Under the pieces are notes generated by a model. That model was given only the letters and a program-made list of their open reading frames with translations. It was not told where the DNA came from and did no database searches. From Vibrio penaeicida (GTDB lineage Bacteria > Pseudomonadota > Gammaproteobacteria > Enterobacterales > Vibrionaceae), in assembly GCF_002933855.1 (NCBI RefSeq), contig NZ_BFAQ01000035.1, positions 88,636 to 152,635 of the forward strand: a DNA stretch of 64,000 nt, read 5' to 3'. Position numbers and translations under genes: made by a program. Each line of letters begins with the position of its first letter. Within the stretch, counting starts at the first letter, position 1. Positions 26,506 through 35,734 of this stretch are shown here, piece by piece.

Positions 26506-27078
26506 TTACTTTACTTTCTTCTGCACGTACTTTTTGCTGACATCTACAACAGCGACATCTCTAAAAAAGCTTCTTCCCAAAAGTACTGGAAAAGTAAGAT
26601 GAGATCGATCTGCTAAGGTAAACTCTGTCTTTGTTTTCAAATCACCAATTTGAATATCGCCCTCTACCACCGCTCTTCTTTGGTAAGAATCTTGGCTAGA
26701 TTGTTTGATGCGAACCCAACGTTGCACAGGCAGAGTAAGGACCGGGCTTTTTTCTCCTTCATGAGCAATCCTAAATCGAACGAAATCCTGCCCATTTTTG
26801 TCAAACGTTTCTATATCAACAGCGCTGATAGATGAAGTCGTTGCGCCAGTATCGACTCGAGCTTTATAGCTTTCTCCTAAACCGGCAATATGAACCCACT
26901 CTTTCTCACCAAGAACCAATTTTCCGTCGGGTGTTTTTAACATGTCCACCTCGTGTGTTGATTCCGATTTCTCACTGGCTTTTGGCTCAGAATGCACCCC
27001 TGTTTGAATATTGATACACGCAGTCAATACACCAGCGATTGCAAAGAAAATGAAAGGTCTACTCGACTTCATTACCAC
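26506..27078 (-). CDS. RimK-associated / zinc-protease-like (PF05618) lipoprotein
   Basis: 190 residues. The N-terminus has a lipobox (LTAC at about 18-21), so the protein is probably membrane-anchored. The domain is the retropepsin-like fold often named ATP-dependent zinc protease, with the Asp motif RVDTGATTSS and a second segment FPVLLGRSFF. The family name is misleading: it shows an aspartic-protease motif and no ATP or zinc site that I can see. It follows the aminotransferase gene by 6 bp on the same strand, suggesting one transcript. Confidence 0.85.
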   Translation of the reverse strand: MVMKSSRPFIFFAIAGVLTACINIQTGVHSEPKASEKSESTHEVDMLKTPDGKLVLGEKEWVHIAGLGESYKARVDTGATTSSISAVDIETFDKNGQDFVRFRIAHEGEKSPVLTLPVQRWVRIKQSSQDSYQRRAVVEGDIQIGDLKTKTEFTLADRSHLTFPVLLGRSFFRDVAVVDVSKKYVQKKVK

Positions 27079-27084
27079 CTCTTA

Positions 27085-28269
27085 TTAGTTAGATACGGTT
27101 ACTATTGCCTCGGCTACATAAGGAATATCTTTTTCGGTAAGACCTGCGATGTTTATACGCCCATCACCAACACCGTAGATTCCATAGTTTTCACGCAGTT
27201 GAAGCATTTGTTCAGAGGAGAAGCCTAGCACAGTGAACATACCTTTGTGTGACTGGATAAAGTCAAATTGGTCAGAGTTATGTGCATTTTTAAGCTCTGA
27301 ACATAAACCTTCCCTTAGAGAAACGAGTCTATGCTGCATTTGCGAAAGTTCCTCTCGCCAAACAGAAGTTAGTTCTTTGTTCCCTAACACTGTTTTAACC
27401 AAAGCGGCCCCGTGATCCGGCGGCATGGTGTAAGTCGCGCGTGCGAGCTGCAACAGCTTTCCTTTTGCGTTAGCCGCCTCATTAGCATTTTTACCGACAA
27501 CTATCGCAGCGCCAGTTCGTTCACGATATAAGCCAAAGTTTTTTGAGCAGGAAGTGGTAATGAACATTTCTTCAACGTGGTTTGCCATATGCTGCAGACC
27601 CATTGCATCTTCTTCTAACCCGTCTCCAAACCCTTGATAAGCGATATCAACAAATGGCGTAAATCCCTGCTTGGTTGCCATATCCGTAATGGCTTCCCAT
27701 GCTTTAAAGTCGATATCTGCACCTGTTGGGTTGTGACAACACCCGTGAAGTAGAACAACATCTTCTGCTCCAGCTTGAGATAGGTCTTCAAGCATTGCTG
27801 TAACGTCAACTTGCTTTGTTGAAGGGCTAAAGTATCGGTAATGCTTAACTTTCAATCCAGCGGCTTCCATCACAGGTTGATGATTCACGTAGCTTGGATT
27901 ACTTAGCCATATAGTAGTGTTCGGTTGGGCAACTTTCAGTAGATCTCCCAACATGCGAAGTGCACCACTGGCGCCTGGAGTTTGTATAGCCGAAACGCGA
28001 TCGTAAGCCGCCGTTCCTTTTAGCAATAAATCTACCATGCTTTGGTTGAATTCTTCACAACCAGCTAGCCCGACATAAGCTTTCGTTTTTTGCGTTGAGG
28101 TAACGTGCTCTTGAGCTAACGCGATGGCTTTCATTATTGGTGTGTCGCCGTTACTATTTCGGTAAACACCGATACCTAGATCCACTTTTTCGTTTCGAGG
28201 ATCGTTTCGGTAGGCAACAGAGAGCGAAAGAATCGGATCCTGTTTTGGTTCCGGTAGATGAGATAGCAT
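27085..28269 (-). CDS. Aromatic/aspartate aminotransferase (class I, PLP)
   Basis: 394 residues from the ATG at 28269 (AAAGGG upstream); a TTG at 28308 is in frame but would add a non-conserved tail. The fold-type I signature is clear: YVGLAGCEEFNQ, LLHGCCHNPTGADI, and the PLP lysine in TTSCSKNFGLYRERTGA. Length and motifs fit the AspC/TyrB group. It transfers amino groups between aspartate or aromatic amino acids and 2-oxoglutarate. I cannot separate AspC from TyrB by eye. Confidence 0.93.
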   Translation of the reverse strand: MLSHLPEPKQDPILSLSVAYRNDPRNEKVDLGIGVYRNSNGDTPIMKAIALAQEHVTSTQKTKAYVGLAGCEEFNQSMVDLLLKGTAAYDRVSAIQTPGASGALRMLGDLLKVAQPNTTIWLSNPSYVNHQPVMEAAGLKVKHYRYFSPSTKQVDVTAMLEDLSQAGAEDVVLLHGCCHNPTGADIDFKAWEAITDMATKQGFTPFVDIAYQGFGDGLEEDAMGLQHMANHVEEMFITTSCSKNFGLYRERTGAAIVVGKNANEAANAKGKLLQLARATYTMPPDHGAALVKTVLGNKELTSVWREELSQMQHRLVSLREGLCSELKNAHNSDQFDFIQSHKGMFTVLGFSSEQMLQLRENYGIYGVGDGRINIAGLTEKDIPYVAEAIVTVSN

Positions 28270-28389
28270 GGAATTCACAACCCTTTGATATTCAACAGTG
28301 ACAAGCAAGTTAACATTGTTACAACAAAAAATCGAAAGGAAATTGTGATTGTTTCAACGCAACGATTCTACCTCTTCGTCTTAGTGAAT

Positions 28390-28857
28390 TTACACTTTCA
28401 TATAATGAATGATTTGGTTGGCACTTCCACGCCAATCCAAATTAGGGTCCGCTTGTTCCTGTTCAAATTTTCCATCAATTAAAACATCGATAAGATCAAC
28501 TACCCGCTTTTGTTCGGTTGTTAATTCATCCATACGATAGCCCGTCCACAACCAAATATCCTTATCGGGACACTCAGATTTTACGCGCATAACAATTCGT
28601 AAAATATCTGATACATTTTTAGGGTGAAGTGGATCCCCGCCAGAAAGAGTGAGCCCTCTTCTAGGTATACGTGTATCAGACAAATCTTTAATAATTTTAT
28701 CTTCGAGTTCTGGTGTAAATGGATGACCAGAACACAAAGACCAAGTTGATTTATTGTAACATCCCCGACATTGATGAACGCAACCTGACACAAATAGCGT
28801 ACAACGTGTGCCAGGTCCGTTTACCACATCAACAGAATGATATTGGTGGTAGTTCAT
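28390..28857 (-). CDS. nrdG: Anaerobic ribonucleotide reductase activase
   Basis: 155 residues. The radical-SAM cluster motif CVHQCRGC (spacing CxxxCxxC) follows GPGTRCTLFVSG, as in NrdG; TLSGGDPL is the SAM-binding GGE-like motif. It generates the glycyl radical on NrdD. Its ATG overlaps the nrdD stop (TAATG), so translation is coupled. Confidence 0.96.
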   Translation of the reverse strand: MNYHQYHSVDVVNGPGTRCTLFVSGCVHQCRGCYNKSTWSLCSGHPFTPELEDKIIKDLSDTRIPRRGLTLSGGDPLHPKNVSDILRIVMRVKSECPDKDIWLWTGYRMDELTTEQKRVVDLIDVLIDGKFEQEQADPNLDWRGSANQIIHYMKV

Positions 28858-30977
28858 TAGAGGTGCTTAACTCTGCGCTTCACTTCTTCTTGCTTACCAA
28901 AATTAAACGGTCTTGCATCTGGGCTGCCCAAGTAACCACACACTCTGCGTGTCACCGAAACCCGTGTGGAATCATGGTTTCCACAGCTTGGACATGTAAA
29001 GCCCTTACTCGTACACTCAAATTCTCCGGTATAACTGCAATCGTAGCACTCATCAATCGGTGTATTGGTTCCATAATAAGGAACTCGGCTATAACTGTAG
29101 TCCCAAACGTTCTCTAACGCTTCAATGTTACGTTGCATGTTCGGAAATTCGCCATAACATATGAATCCACCGCTCGATACTTCAGGATACGGCATTTCAA
29201 AATCGATTTTGTCGTATGGGTTAACTTTCTTTTGTACGTCTAAATGGAAGCTATTGGTGTAATACCCTTTATCAGTAACCCCTTCAATAACACCATATTC
29301 TTTAGTATCAATTTGACAGAAACGGCTGCACAAGTTTTCACTCGGCGTTCCGTACAAGCTAAAGCCATAACCGGTTTCTTCTGTCCACGTTTGTACTCGC
29401 GCTTTCATGTACTCAACGATGCTAAGCCCTTTAGACCTAAGCGTGTCGCTATCGTACATATGTTCAGACTCACCAAACAGCGCCACCATGGTTTCATGTA
29501 TACCAATGTAACCAAGCGAAATTGACGCTCTACCATTTTTGAAAATTGAAGCTACGCTTTCATCTGGCGATAAGCGCACGCCGCATGCCCCTTCCATATA
29601 TAAAATTGGAGCAACTCTGGCTTTCACCGTCTCTAATCGAGATATGCGTGTTTCTAAAGCACGACGAGCTAATGCGAGTTTTTCATCTAACAGTTTATAG
29701 AAAGCCTTTTCACAACCTTTAGCTTGAATCGCAATTCTCGGTAGGTTAAGACTTACAACACCTAGGTTATTCCTACCTTCGTGAATCAACTCACCATTCT
29801 CTTCGTAGGTATTTAAGAAGCTTCTGCAACCCATTGGTGTTTTAAAAGAACCCGTCACTTCAACCACTTTGTCGTAGTTAAGGATATCTGGATACATACG
29901 TTTGGATGCGCACTCTAATGCTAGCGATTTTATATCGTAGTTCGGATCCGATTTCTTGTGATTAAGACCGTCTTTGATAGCGAAGACAAGTTTCGGAAAA
30001 ACCGCTGTTTTACGATTTTTCCCCAAGCCAGAGATTCGATTTTTTAAAATAGATTGTTGAATAAGCTTAGATGCCCAACTTATTCCCAAGCCAAAACCAA
30101 ATGTGACGAACGGAGTCTGACCGTTTGCAGTATGAAGAGTGTTTACTTCATATTCTAAAGATTGGAATGCGTCGTAGCATTCTTTCTCTGTGCGAGCTTT
30201 AGCAAAAGACTCAGGGTTGTGAATATCCCATTCTTGCGCTATTTCTAAGTGCTTGTTGTAGCTTGCCAATACGTAAGGTTCTAAAACCTCATCTATACGG
30301 TTAATGGTTGTTCCACCATAAATATGGCTTGCAACTTGAGCTATGATTTGAGCAGTCACCGCGGTCGCCGTCGAAATCGATTTCGGCGTGTCGATTTCCG
30401 CATTACCCATTTTAAATCCGTGAGTAAGCATGCCTTTTAAGTCGATGAGCATACAGTTAAACATCGGGAAGAAAGGCGCGTAATCTAGATCATGATAATG
30501 GATATCTCCAGCTTCATGGGCCTGAACAATGTCGCGAGGCAAAATGTGAGTTTTGGCATAATGCTTTGCAACTATACCGGCCAGTAGGTCGCGCTGTGTA
30601 GGGATAACCTTGCCATCTTTGTTGGCATTTTCATTGAGCAAGTCCGCATTACTTTGTTCAATAAGACCTTCAATTTCTTTATTCAAAACGCTGAGTTTCT
30701 CACGTGCAATATCTCGGTCGTGACGATACTCAATGTAAGAACGCGCCAAGCCTTTATAAGGACCTTGCATCAGCTCATTTTCAACCAGAGTTTGAATTTC
30801 CTGAATACACACTTCCAAGCGATTTTCTAGCGAACTGTAAACTGCGCTTGCAACCTGTTCAGCGTATCGGGTGAGCGCCTCATCTGAGTTGTTTGATGCG
30901 CTTTGTACAGCAGTTATGATACGTCCCTTATCAAATGGTGCTTTCGCCCCATCCCTTTTAATGACAACTGTATTCAC
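28857..30977 (-). CDS. nrdD: Anaerobic ribonucleoside-triphosphate reductase
   Basis: 706 residues. An N-terminal ATP-cone (about 3-90) is followed by the ten-stranded barrel with catalytic cysteines. Near the C-terminus are four zinc-binding Cys (CYDCSY, CPSCG) and the glycyl-radical loop RRVCGYLGSPDARPFN. It makes dNTPs without oxygen. Two NrdR-like boxes and a perfect FNR site lie upstream, matching control by nucleotide status and anaerobiosis. Confidence 0.97.
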   Translation of the reverse strand: MNTVVIKRDGAKAPFDKGRIITAVQSASNNSDEALTRYAEQVASAVYSSLENRLEVCIQEIQTLVENELMQGPYKGLARSYIEYRHDRDIAREKLSVLNKEIEGLIEQSNADLLNENANKDGKVIPTQRDLLAGIVAKHYAKTHILPRDIVQAHEAGDIHYHDLDYAPFFPMFNCMLIDLKGMLTHGFKMGNAEIDTPKSISTATAVTAQIIAQVASHIYGGTTINRIDEVLEPYVLASYNKHLEIAQEWDIHNPESFAKARTEKECYDAFQSLEYEVNTLHTANGQTPFVTFGFGLGISWASKLIQQSILKNRISGLGKNRKTAVFPKLVFAIKDGLNHKKSDPNYDIKSLALECASKRMYPDILNYDKVVEVTGSFKTPMGCRSFLNTYEENGELIHEGRNNLGVVSLNLPRIAIQAKGCEKAFYKLLDEKLALARRALETRISRLETVKARVAPILYMEGACGVRLSPDESVASIFKNGRASISLGYIGIHETMVALFGESEHMYDSDTLRSKGLSIVEYMKARVQTWTEETGYGFSLYGTPSENLCSRFCQIDTKEYGVIEGVTDKGYYTNSFHLDVQKKVNPYDKIDFEMPYPEVSSGGFICYGEFPNMQRNIEALENVWDYSYSRVPYYGTNTPIDECYDCSYTGEFECTSKGFTCPSCGNHDSTRVSVTRRVCGYLGSPDARPFNFGKQEEVKRRVKHL

Positions 30978-31006
30978 TTATATTCCTCGGCGCTGGTTGG
31001 TTAAAA

Positions 31007-31051
31007 ACACCACATATGCGCATTTAAATTTAAAAGACACTATATGTGGTG
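31007..31051. promoter_or_regulatory. Pair of NrdR-type boxes upstream of nrdD
   Basis: ACACCACATATGCGCA (31007-31022) and ACACTATATGTGGTG (31037-31051) both resemble the NrdR box (ACAcwAtATaTwGtgt). Their starts are 30 bp apart, close to the roughly three-turn spacing usual for NrdR pairs. They also contain a 9-bp inverted repeat ACCACATAT/ATATGTGGT. Confidence 0.7.
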
Positions 31052-31083
31052 GAATATTAGAAGTTATGCGCAGAGAAGGCGTT

Positions 31084-31097
31084 TTGATCCAAATCAA
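31084..31097. promoter_or_regulatory. FNR site upstream of nrdD
   Basis: TTGATCCAAATCAA is a perfect TTGAT-N4-ATCAA. It is centred 113 bp before the nrdD start, and about 146 bp before the divergent nuclease gene. Confidence 0.82.
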
Positions 31098-31236
31098 TAA
31101 AAACAAACGAGCGTGCAAGATCAAATCGATGTTAGTGGCGACGATCGCACATTTGGATTGTTTATTAAAATTGAACCAAACGTCATACTTTATCTATTAA
31201 AATTCCGTTATTATTCTTGAAAAAGACCAATAACAA

Positions 31237-32160
31237 ATGAGACTCATTTTGAAACGCTTTCTTTTCCTTTTGACACGTTTTTTCTTCTTAGCAACATTCC
31301 TAGTTCACTTCCCTGCTGCGGGCACAGAATTTACGTTTTCCACTTGGAACCTTGAGTGGCTAACCACTAATCCGAGCGAGCGAATTGAACCTAGCCAAAG
31401 AGAAACCAGCGACTTTAAAGCACTGAACAAGGTGTTTGATAAAGTGCCTAATCAGTCTTTACATATAATGTCGTTTCAAGAAGTGGATTCAAAAGAAGCG
31501 CTCAAACAAGTGACGGGAACAAGCTATCAATACTTTTTCTCGGAGCGATCTAGAAGAAAACACCGAGATTTGCAGTTTGAAGGCATCAACCAATACACTG
31601 GGTTTGCCATTTCAAAAGGCATCAATGTTCAAAATCGAGATGATATTAATTTGATGCCATCTCAGTTTAACAAGTTACGGTTTGCGACTTATATTGTTGT
31701 TGATATTCCGAAAAAGAAGCCCATTCACTTGTTGTCTATACATTTGAAATCAGGCTGCTTTGCTGCAAGAAAGAATACCAAATCCTGTCGGGCATTAGCC
31801 AAGCAAGGCAAATCGTTGAATGAGTGGATTAAAGAAAGACAAAAGAAAGGTCAATCTTATGCCATTTTGGGTGATTTCAACCATAACCTCGCCTATCCGA
31901 ATGACTGGTTGTGGCGTATCTTAACTAAAAACACTAATGCACAAGTTGTTCTGACCAGTAAAAACACCAAAGCAGAATGCCGTGTGAGATCTCGTTCTAA
32001 TCCGACAAAAACGCACCAATACCGAAATTTAATTGACCACATAGTTTCGAGCCCTGATCTGCCGCTTGAGCAAGCAAAACAAATCACCTTTGCCAAACAT
32101 GATGTTCTTAACCATCGGCTCAGTGACCATTGTCCTTTGGTATCTGTAGCTAAGCTGTAG
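31237..32160 (+). CDS. Secreted endonuclease/exonuclease/phosphatase-family protein
   Basis: 307 residues. The signal peptide (about 1-29, PAAG) implies export. The EEP fold motifs are in order: STWNLEWL, MSFQEVDS, LSIHLKSGCF, ILGDFNHNL, NLIDHIV and RLSDHCPLV, which include the metal and catalytic residues (Asn, Glu, His, Asp, His). It could be an extracellular or periplasmic nuclease or a phosphodiesterase. Two Cys around the HLKSGCF...SCRAL segment may pair. Position next to a phosphodiester-use cluster may be chance. Confidence 0.85.
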   Translation: MRLILKRFLFLLTRFFFLATFLVHFPAAGTEFTFSTWNLEWLTTNPSERIEPSQRETSDFKALNKVFDKVPNQSLHIMSFQEVDSKEALKQVTGTSYQYFFSERSRRKHRDLQFEGINQYTGFAISKGINVQNRDDINLMPSQFNKLRFATYIVVDIPKKKPIHLLSIHLKSGCFAARKNTKSCRALAKQGKSLNEWIKERQKKGQSYAILGDFNHNLAYPNDWLWRILTKNTNAQVVLTSKNTKAECRVRSRSNPTKTHQYRNLIDHIVSSPDLPLEQAKQITFAKHDVLNHRLSDHCPLVSVAKL

Positions 32161-32219
32161 TTTCATCATAGTGACACAGCGCTTAGTTTCTTTAACAAAT
32201 CCATAACTTAACTAGAATA

Positions 32220-32255
32220 AATACACCGTTAGTGGTCATTATATGACGGTGTATT
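32220..32255. promoter_or_regulatory. Hairpin before the kinase gene
   Basis: The outer arms AATACACC and GGTGTATT enclose an inner GTCAT/ATGAC stem, 22 bp before the kinase start. There is no T-run, so it may be a leader structure rather than a terminator. Confidence 0.45.
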
Positions 32256-32277
32256 CTATTAAGTTTGTTAGCGATAT

Positions 32278-34155
32278 ATGAAAATACGATGGAAAGGTAT
32301 GGGTGTGCGGCTGGCATTGGCAATGGCTATTTTGTCTTTGACCACCCTCATCGTCTCTGGATTGTCTTCTTATACATTTTCAGATATCAATACCCGACTT
32401 GAGCATTTGAATAACAATGATCTTAAAGCGTTGGATTATGCCGCAAAACTAAATGATAAAGTCCGCCTGATCATTGCCACTGCTCCACTCCTTGGAACGG
32501 CTGATTCAAGCGTGTCACGCAACCATGCCATGGAAGAGATCAATAATGCCATCGTTGAAATGAATCATGTTATGGCTCAATTCCCTGACTACCATAACTA
32601 TTTTAAGAACATCATCACTCAAATCGGGAACAGCTTAAGTTTGCTTTATCAGAATGAAGCTCAATCGGACCAACTGTCTTCTCAACTCAATTTTTTACTT
32701 GATGGATTGTTCCCACTATTGGAATTGGCGAGTGAATCTCTCGATTCGTTATCAAACTCAGAGAAGCAAGAAATCGAATACGCACAGTTTAGGTCACTTA
32801 TTTACTATCAGTCTGGTCTAGCTGAGAAATTGTATAACGATGCCAGTTTCAACGAGTTGGACGAAACCATTCTTCGATTAGAAGAGTTAGGCAATAGATG
32901 GTGGGTAGTGTGGCAGGAAAGTTCCCTTCCCTCTCTGTACCCAAACTTAAATGACCAACTGATTGTTCTTCATAAACTAACCTCTCGTGGCGGCAGGCTC
33001 TTTGCGCTAAAAGATGAATTAATCGATAGACATTATCAAGCTCAATTCCTCCTCGAAAACAGCAACACGCACTTACACCAACTCGCTGTACAAATAGAGC
33101 GGTATACTGCAACCGTAAATTCAGATATAGATGGCTCATTTAACACCGCGAGACAATCACTTGCAGCAAATCAAAGGTTAGCAGTGCTTCTTTCTTTAAT
33201 CAGCATAGCAACAGCCGTGGCTATATCTTGGTTTTATGTAAAGAAAAATATCTTACAAAGAATTCAGCAACTTCAACTTAATATGAAAGCCATTTCGAGT
33301 GGTCATCTCGCAACGCCTGTTGCGATTTCAGGTGGCGATGAAGTGACTGAAATGGCAAAAGACTTACAAGTGTTCCAACAAACAGCAATTGAAGTAGAAC
33401 AAACCAATAGAAGGCTTGAGCAAGAGGTCATAGAACGGGCCACCGCAGAAAAGAAACTTCGATCGACACAAGACGAATTAATTCAAGCTGGCAAGTTAGC
33501 GGCGTTAGGAGAGCTAAGCGTCGGAATAACGCATGAAATTAATCAGCCTCTCACGGCCGTGAACAGCCATGTAAGAAGTGCGAAATTGTGGTTAGACAAA
33601 AATAACCCCGAAAAAGCGATAACAAACTTGGATAAAGTCCAAAAACTTTTGACGAAAACCGCCGCAATAACACGTCACCTTAGAGCGTTCGCAAGAAAAA
33701 GTGACGGGCATATGGAATCGGTACACTTGGAACCCGTTATCAACGATGCCATTCAACTTTTAGAAAGTCGCTATCCGAGTGACATTATCACTTTTGAACC
33801 AGACTCTCTTACCTACGTATCTGCCAACACTATTCGCTTAGAGCAAGTGTTAGTCAACATTATAGGTAATGCGTTAGACGCGGTAGAGAAAGTATCAAAT
33901 CCGACCATATCGATCGCCGTAACGACGATACAAAATCAAACAAACATTACCATTGCAGACAATGGCACAGGTATTAACCAAAAAGAAATAGAACATATAT
34001 TCGACCCTTTCTACACCAACAAAGAATCAGGTAAAGGATTAGGGCTTGGCTTGTCTATCGCTTACAACATCATCAAAGACTTTGGTGGCTCAATTAAAGC
34101 GGAATCCAAAGCTCAGGAAGGTACAACCTTCACCTTAACACTCAAAACGAACTAA
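32278..34155 (+). CDS. Sensor histidine kinase (PgtB/DctB-like), partner of a sigma-54 activator
   Basis: 625 residues. A membrane helix (about 12-32), a long helical periplasmic sensor (about 33-300), a second helix (about 301-322), HAMP (to about 372), a coiled coil, HisKA with the phospho-His at about 419 (GELSVGITHEINQPLTAV), and HATPase with NIIGNALDAV and GKGLGLGLSIAYNII. The NQPL after the H-box is typical of the DctB/PgtB group, which pair with NtrC-type regulators. The response-regulator gene follows after 12 bp. The signal is unknown, and the neighbouring genes suggest a glycerophosphodiester or organophosphate. Confidence 0.92.
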   Translation: MKIRWKGMGVRLALAMAILSLTTLIVSGLSSYTFSDINTRLEHLNNNDLKALDYAAKLNDKVRLIIATAPLLGTADSSVSRNHAMEEINNAIVEMNHVMAQFPDYHNYFKNIITQIGNSLSLLYQNEAQSDQLSSQLNFLLDGLFPLLELASESLDSLSNSEKQEIEYAQFRSLIYYQSGLAEKLYNDASFNELDETILRLEELGNRWWVVWQESSLPSLYPNLNDQLIVLHKLTSRGGRLFALKDELIDRHYQAQFLLENSNTHLHQLAVQIERYTATVNSDIDGSFNTARQSLAANQRLAVLLSLISIATAVAISWFYVKKNILQRIQQLQLNMKAISSGHLATPVAISGGDEVTEMAKDLQVFQQTAIEVEQTNRRLEQEVIERATAEKKLRSTQDELIQAGKLAALGELSVGITHEINQPLTAVNSHVRSAKLWLDKNNPEKAITNLDKVQKLLTKTAAITRHLRAFARKSDGHMESVHLEPVINDAIQLLESRYPSDIITFEPDSLTYVSANTIRLEQVLVNIIGNALDAVEKVSNPTISIAVTTIQNQTNITIADNGTGINQKEIEHIFDPFYTNKESGKGLGLGLSIAYNIIKDFGGSIKAESKAQEGTTFTLTLKTN

Positions 34156-34167
34156 ATAACTATTACA

Positions 34168-35520
34168 ATGAAACATTCAATTCTACTTATTGATGACGAA
34201 CACGATGTCGTCGACGCTGTCGGAGAAATGCTCGAACTTGAAGGGTTCGATGTTTCTACGTTTACTGAACCAGAAAAGGCACTCAAGCAGCTTAAGCCAG
34301 AAAGTAACCTAGCTGTTTTGTGCGACGTTAAAATGCCTTCCATCGATGGGTTATGCCTATTAAGTGCTATTAATAACCGAGCTCCCGGAGTCCCAGTAAT
34401 CTTAATGAGTGGGCATGGTGATATCCCAATGGCTATAGAAGCCATGAAAAACGGAGCCTTTGATTTCTTAGAGAAACCACTAGAGCCGGAACTGTTAACC
34501 GAAAAGTTAACAATGGCCTGTCAGACTCGGCTCATGCAGCTAGAAAAGCACCCTTTGCCAAGCAGCACCAGTATAGAAGACGTCATCATTGGCGACTCCA
34601 GTAAAATGGATAAGATCCGCACTCAAGTCCTAGCTCTCGCTAAATCAAACGTAGACACCATCATCAATGGTGAAACTGGAACCGGTAAAGAAGTAATAGC
34701 ACGAGCGTTACACCAGTTTAGTAAACGGAAATCGAAACCGTTCGTCGCCATTAACTGCGGTGGAATGAGTGAAAGTATTATTGAAAGCGAGCTTTTCGGG
34801 CATGAAGCCGGGGCTTTCACAAGCGCGAATCGCAAAAGAATTGGTAAGATTGAACAAGCAAATGGAGGCACCCTTTTTCTTGATGAAATAGAAACCATGC
34901 CAATTGCCATTCAAATAAAGTTGCTTCGTGTCATCCAAGAACGTGTTATTGAACGAGTAGGCAGCAACGAACTCATCAAAGTCAATATAACGATTATTGC
35001 AGCCAGTAAAGCAGACTTGTCAGCACTGAGCGAGCAGGGACAATTTAGAAGCGATCTCTTCTATCGGTTAAACATTGCAAGCATTCATTTGCCACCACTT
35101 CGGGATCGCAAAGAAGATCTGCAAAGTCTGTTTCGATTTTTTGTCCTTCAAGCGTGTGAAAAATACAGCTCTCGCGCCCCTTCTCTTTATCAGGAGCATA
35201 TTCAGCAATTACACAAGCACACTTGGGTCGGAAATGTTCGCGAGCTAAAAAACGTGGCTGAACGGTTTGTGCTAGGTATCGTAGGAGATGGATTTGATCT
35301 CGAAGCGCCAATTGAAGTTGATAAAACAGCTAAAACGTTAGGATTTGAAGAACAAATTGATCAGTATGAAAAAAATTTGCTGGTAACAGCGCTTTCTGAA
35401 AGCAGCGGAAACATTAATCAGGTATCAGAAACACTAAACCTTCCACGAAAAACTTTGTACCGGAAAATGAAAAAACATCAGTTAGACAAAGACAGTTTTA
35501 AAGTATTGAAACGCTCATAA
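34168..35520 (+). CDS. Sigma-54-dependent response regulator (NtrC family)
   Basis: 450 residues. The receiver has D53 in VLCDVKMPSIDG. The AAA+ domain has Walker A GETGTGKE, the sigma-54 contact loop GAFTSA (canonical GAFTGA, Gly replaced by Ser), and Walker B GGTLFLDEIE. A C-terminal Fis-type helix-turn-helix follows: NINQVSETLNLPRKTLYRKM. It should activate sigma-54 promoters. Two such promoters lie downstream at 35671 and 37115 with shared upstream motifs. Confidence 0.93.
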   Translation: MKHSILLIDDEHDVVDAVGEMLELEGFDVSTFTEPEKALKQLKPESNLAVLCDVKMPSIDGLCLLSAINNRAPGVPVILMSGHGDIPMAIEAMKNGAFDFLEKPLEPELLTEKLTMACQTRLMQLEKHPLPSSTSIEDVIIGDSSKMDKIRTQVLALAKSNVDTIINGETGTGKEVIARALHQFSKRKSKPFVAINCGGMSESIIESELFGHEAGAFTSANRKRIGKIEQANGGTLFLDEIETMPIAIQIKLLRVIQERVIERVGSNELIKVNITIIAASKADLSALSEQGQFRSDLFYRLNIASIHLPPLRDRKEDLQSLFRFFVLQACEKYSSRAPSLYQEHIQQLHKHTWVGNVRELKNVAERFVLGIVGDGFDLEAPIEVDKTAKTLGFEEQIDQYEKNLLVTALSESSGNINQVSETLNLPRKTLYRKMKKHQLDKDSFKVLKRS

Positions 35521-35557
35521 ACTTCTTGCTTAACCAGAGCTAAGGTTACTTATCATA

Positions 35558-35586
35558 CGTCAAGACCTCCCTTCGTCTTGGCGTTT
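35558..35586 (+). terminator. Weak terminator-like hairpin after the activator gene
   Basis: A 9-bp stem CGTCAAGAC/GTCTTGGCG (one G-U pair) followed by TTT. The short T-run suggests incomplete termination. Confidence 0.5.
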
Positions 35587-35605
35587 CTAAGAGTTTTCAT
35601 TTGAA

Positions 35606-35620
35606 GGACAAAAATGACCC
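35606..35620. promoter_or_regulatory. Candidate activator (UAS) site 1
   Basis: GGACAAAAATGACCC, matching two further copies upstream of phnD under the pattern GGACA-N4-TGAC-C. It begins 66 bp before the GG of the -24/-12 promoter at 35671. Confidence 0.55.
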
Positions 35621-35670
35621 ATAATCAGTATCTATTATTTTATCTCATTGTTTTTAATGTGAAAAATAAT

Positions 35671-35686
35671 TGGCATGCAGTCTGCA
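35671..35686 (+). promoter_or_regulatory. Sigma-54 (-24/-12) promoter of the glycerophosphodiesterase gene
   Basis: TGGCATGCAGTCTGCA has the invariant GG (35672-35673) and GC (35684-35685) exactly ten bases apart, as RpoN promoters require. A 17-base element TTTTATCTCATTGTTTT sits at 35638-35654 and recurs upstream of phnD; it resembles an IHF site. The start codon is at 35735. Confidence 0.78.
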
Positions 35687-35734
35687 ATTCTCCTTTTGCA
35701 CATTAAAGTGCAATCTATAAAATGGAGAAATAAC

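Noticed and set aside
33779..33791. Sixth matS site GTGACATTATCAC
   Set aside because: One mismatch at a conserved position; noted only as a near match.
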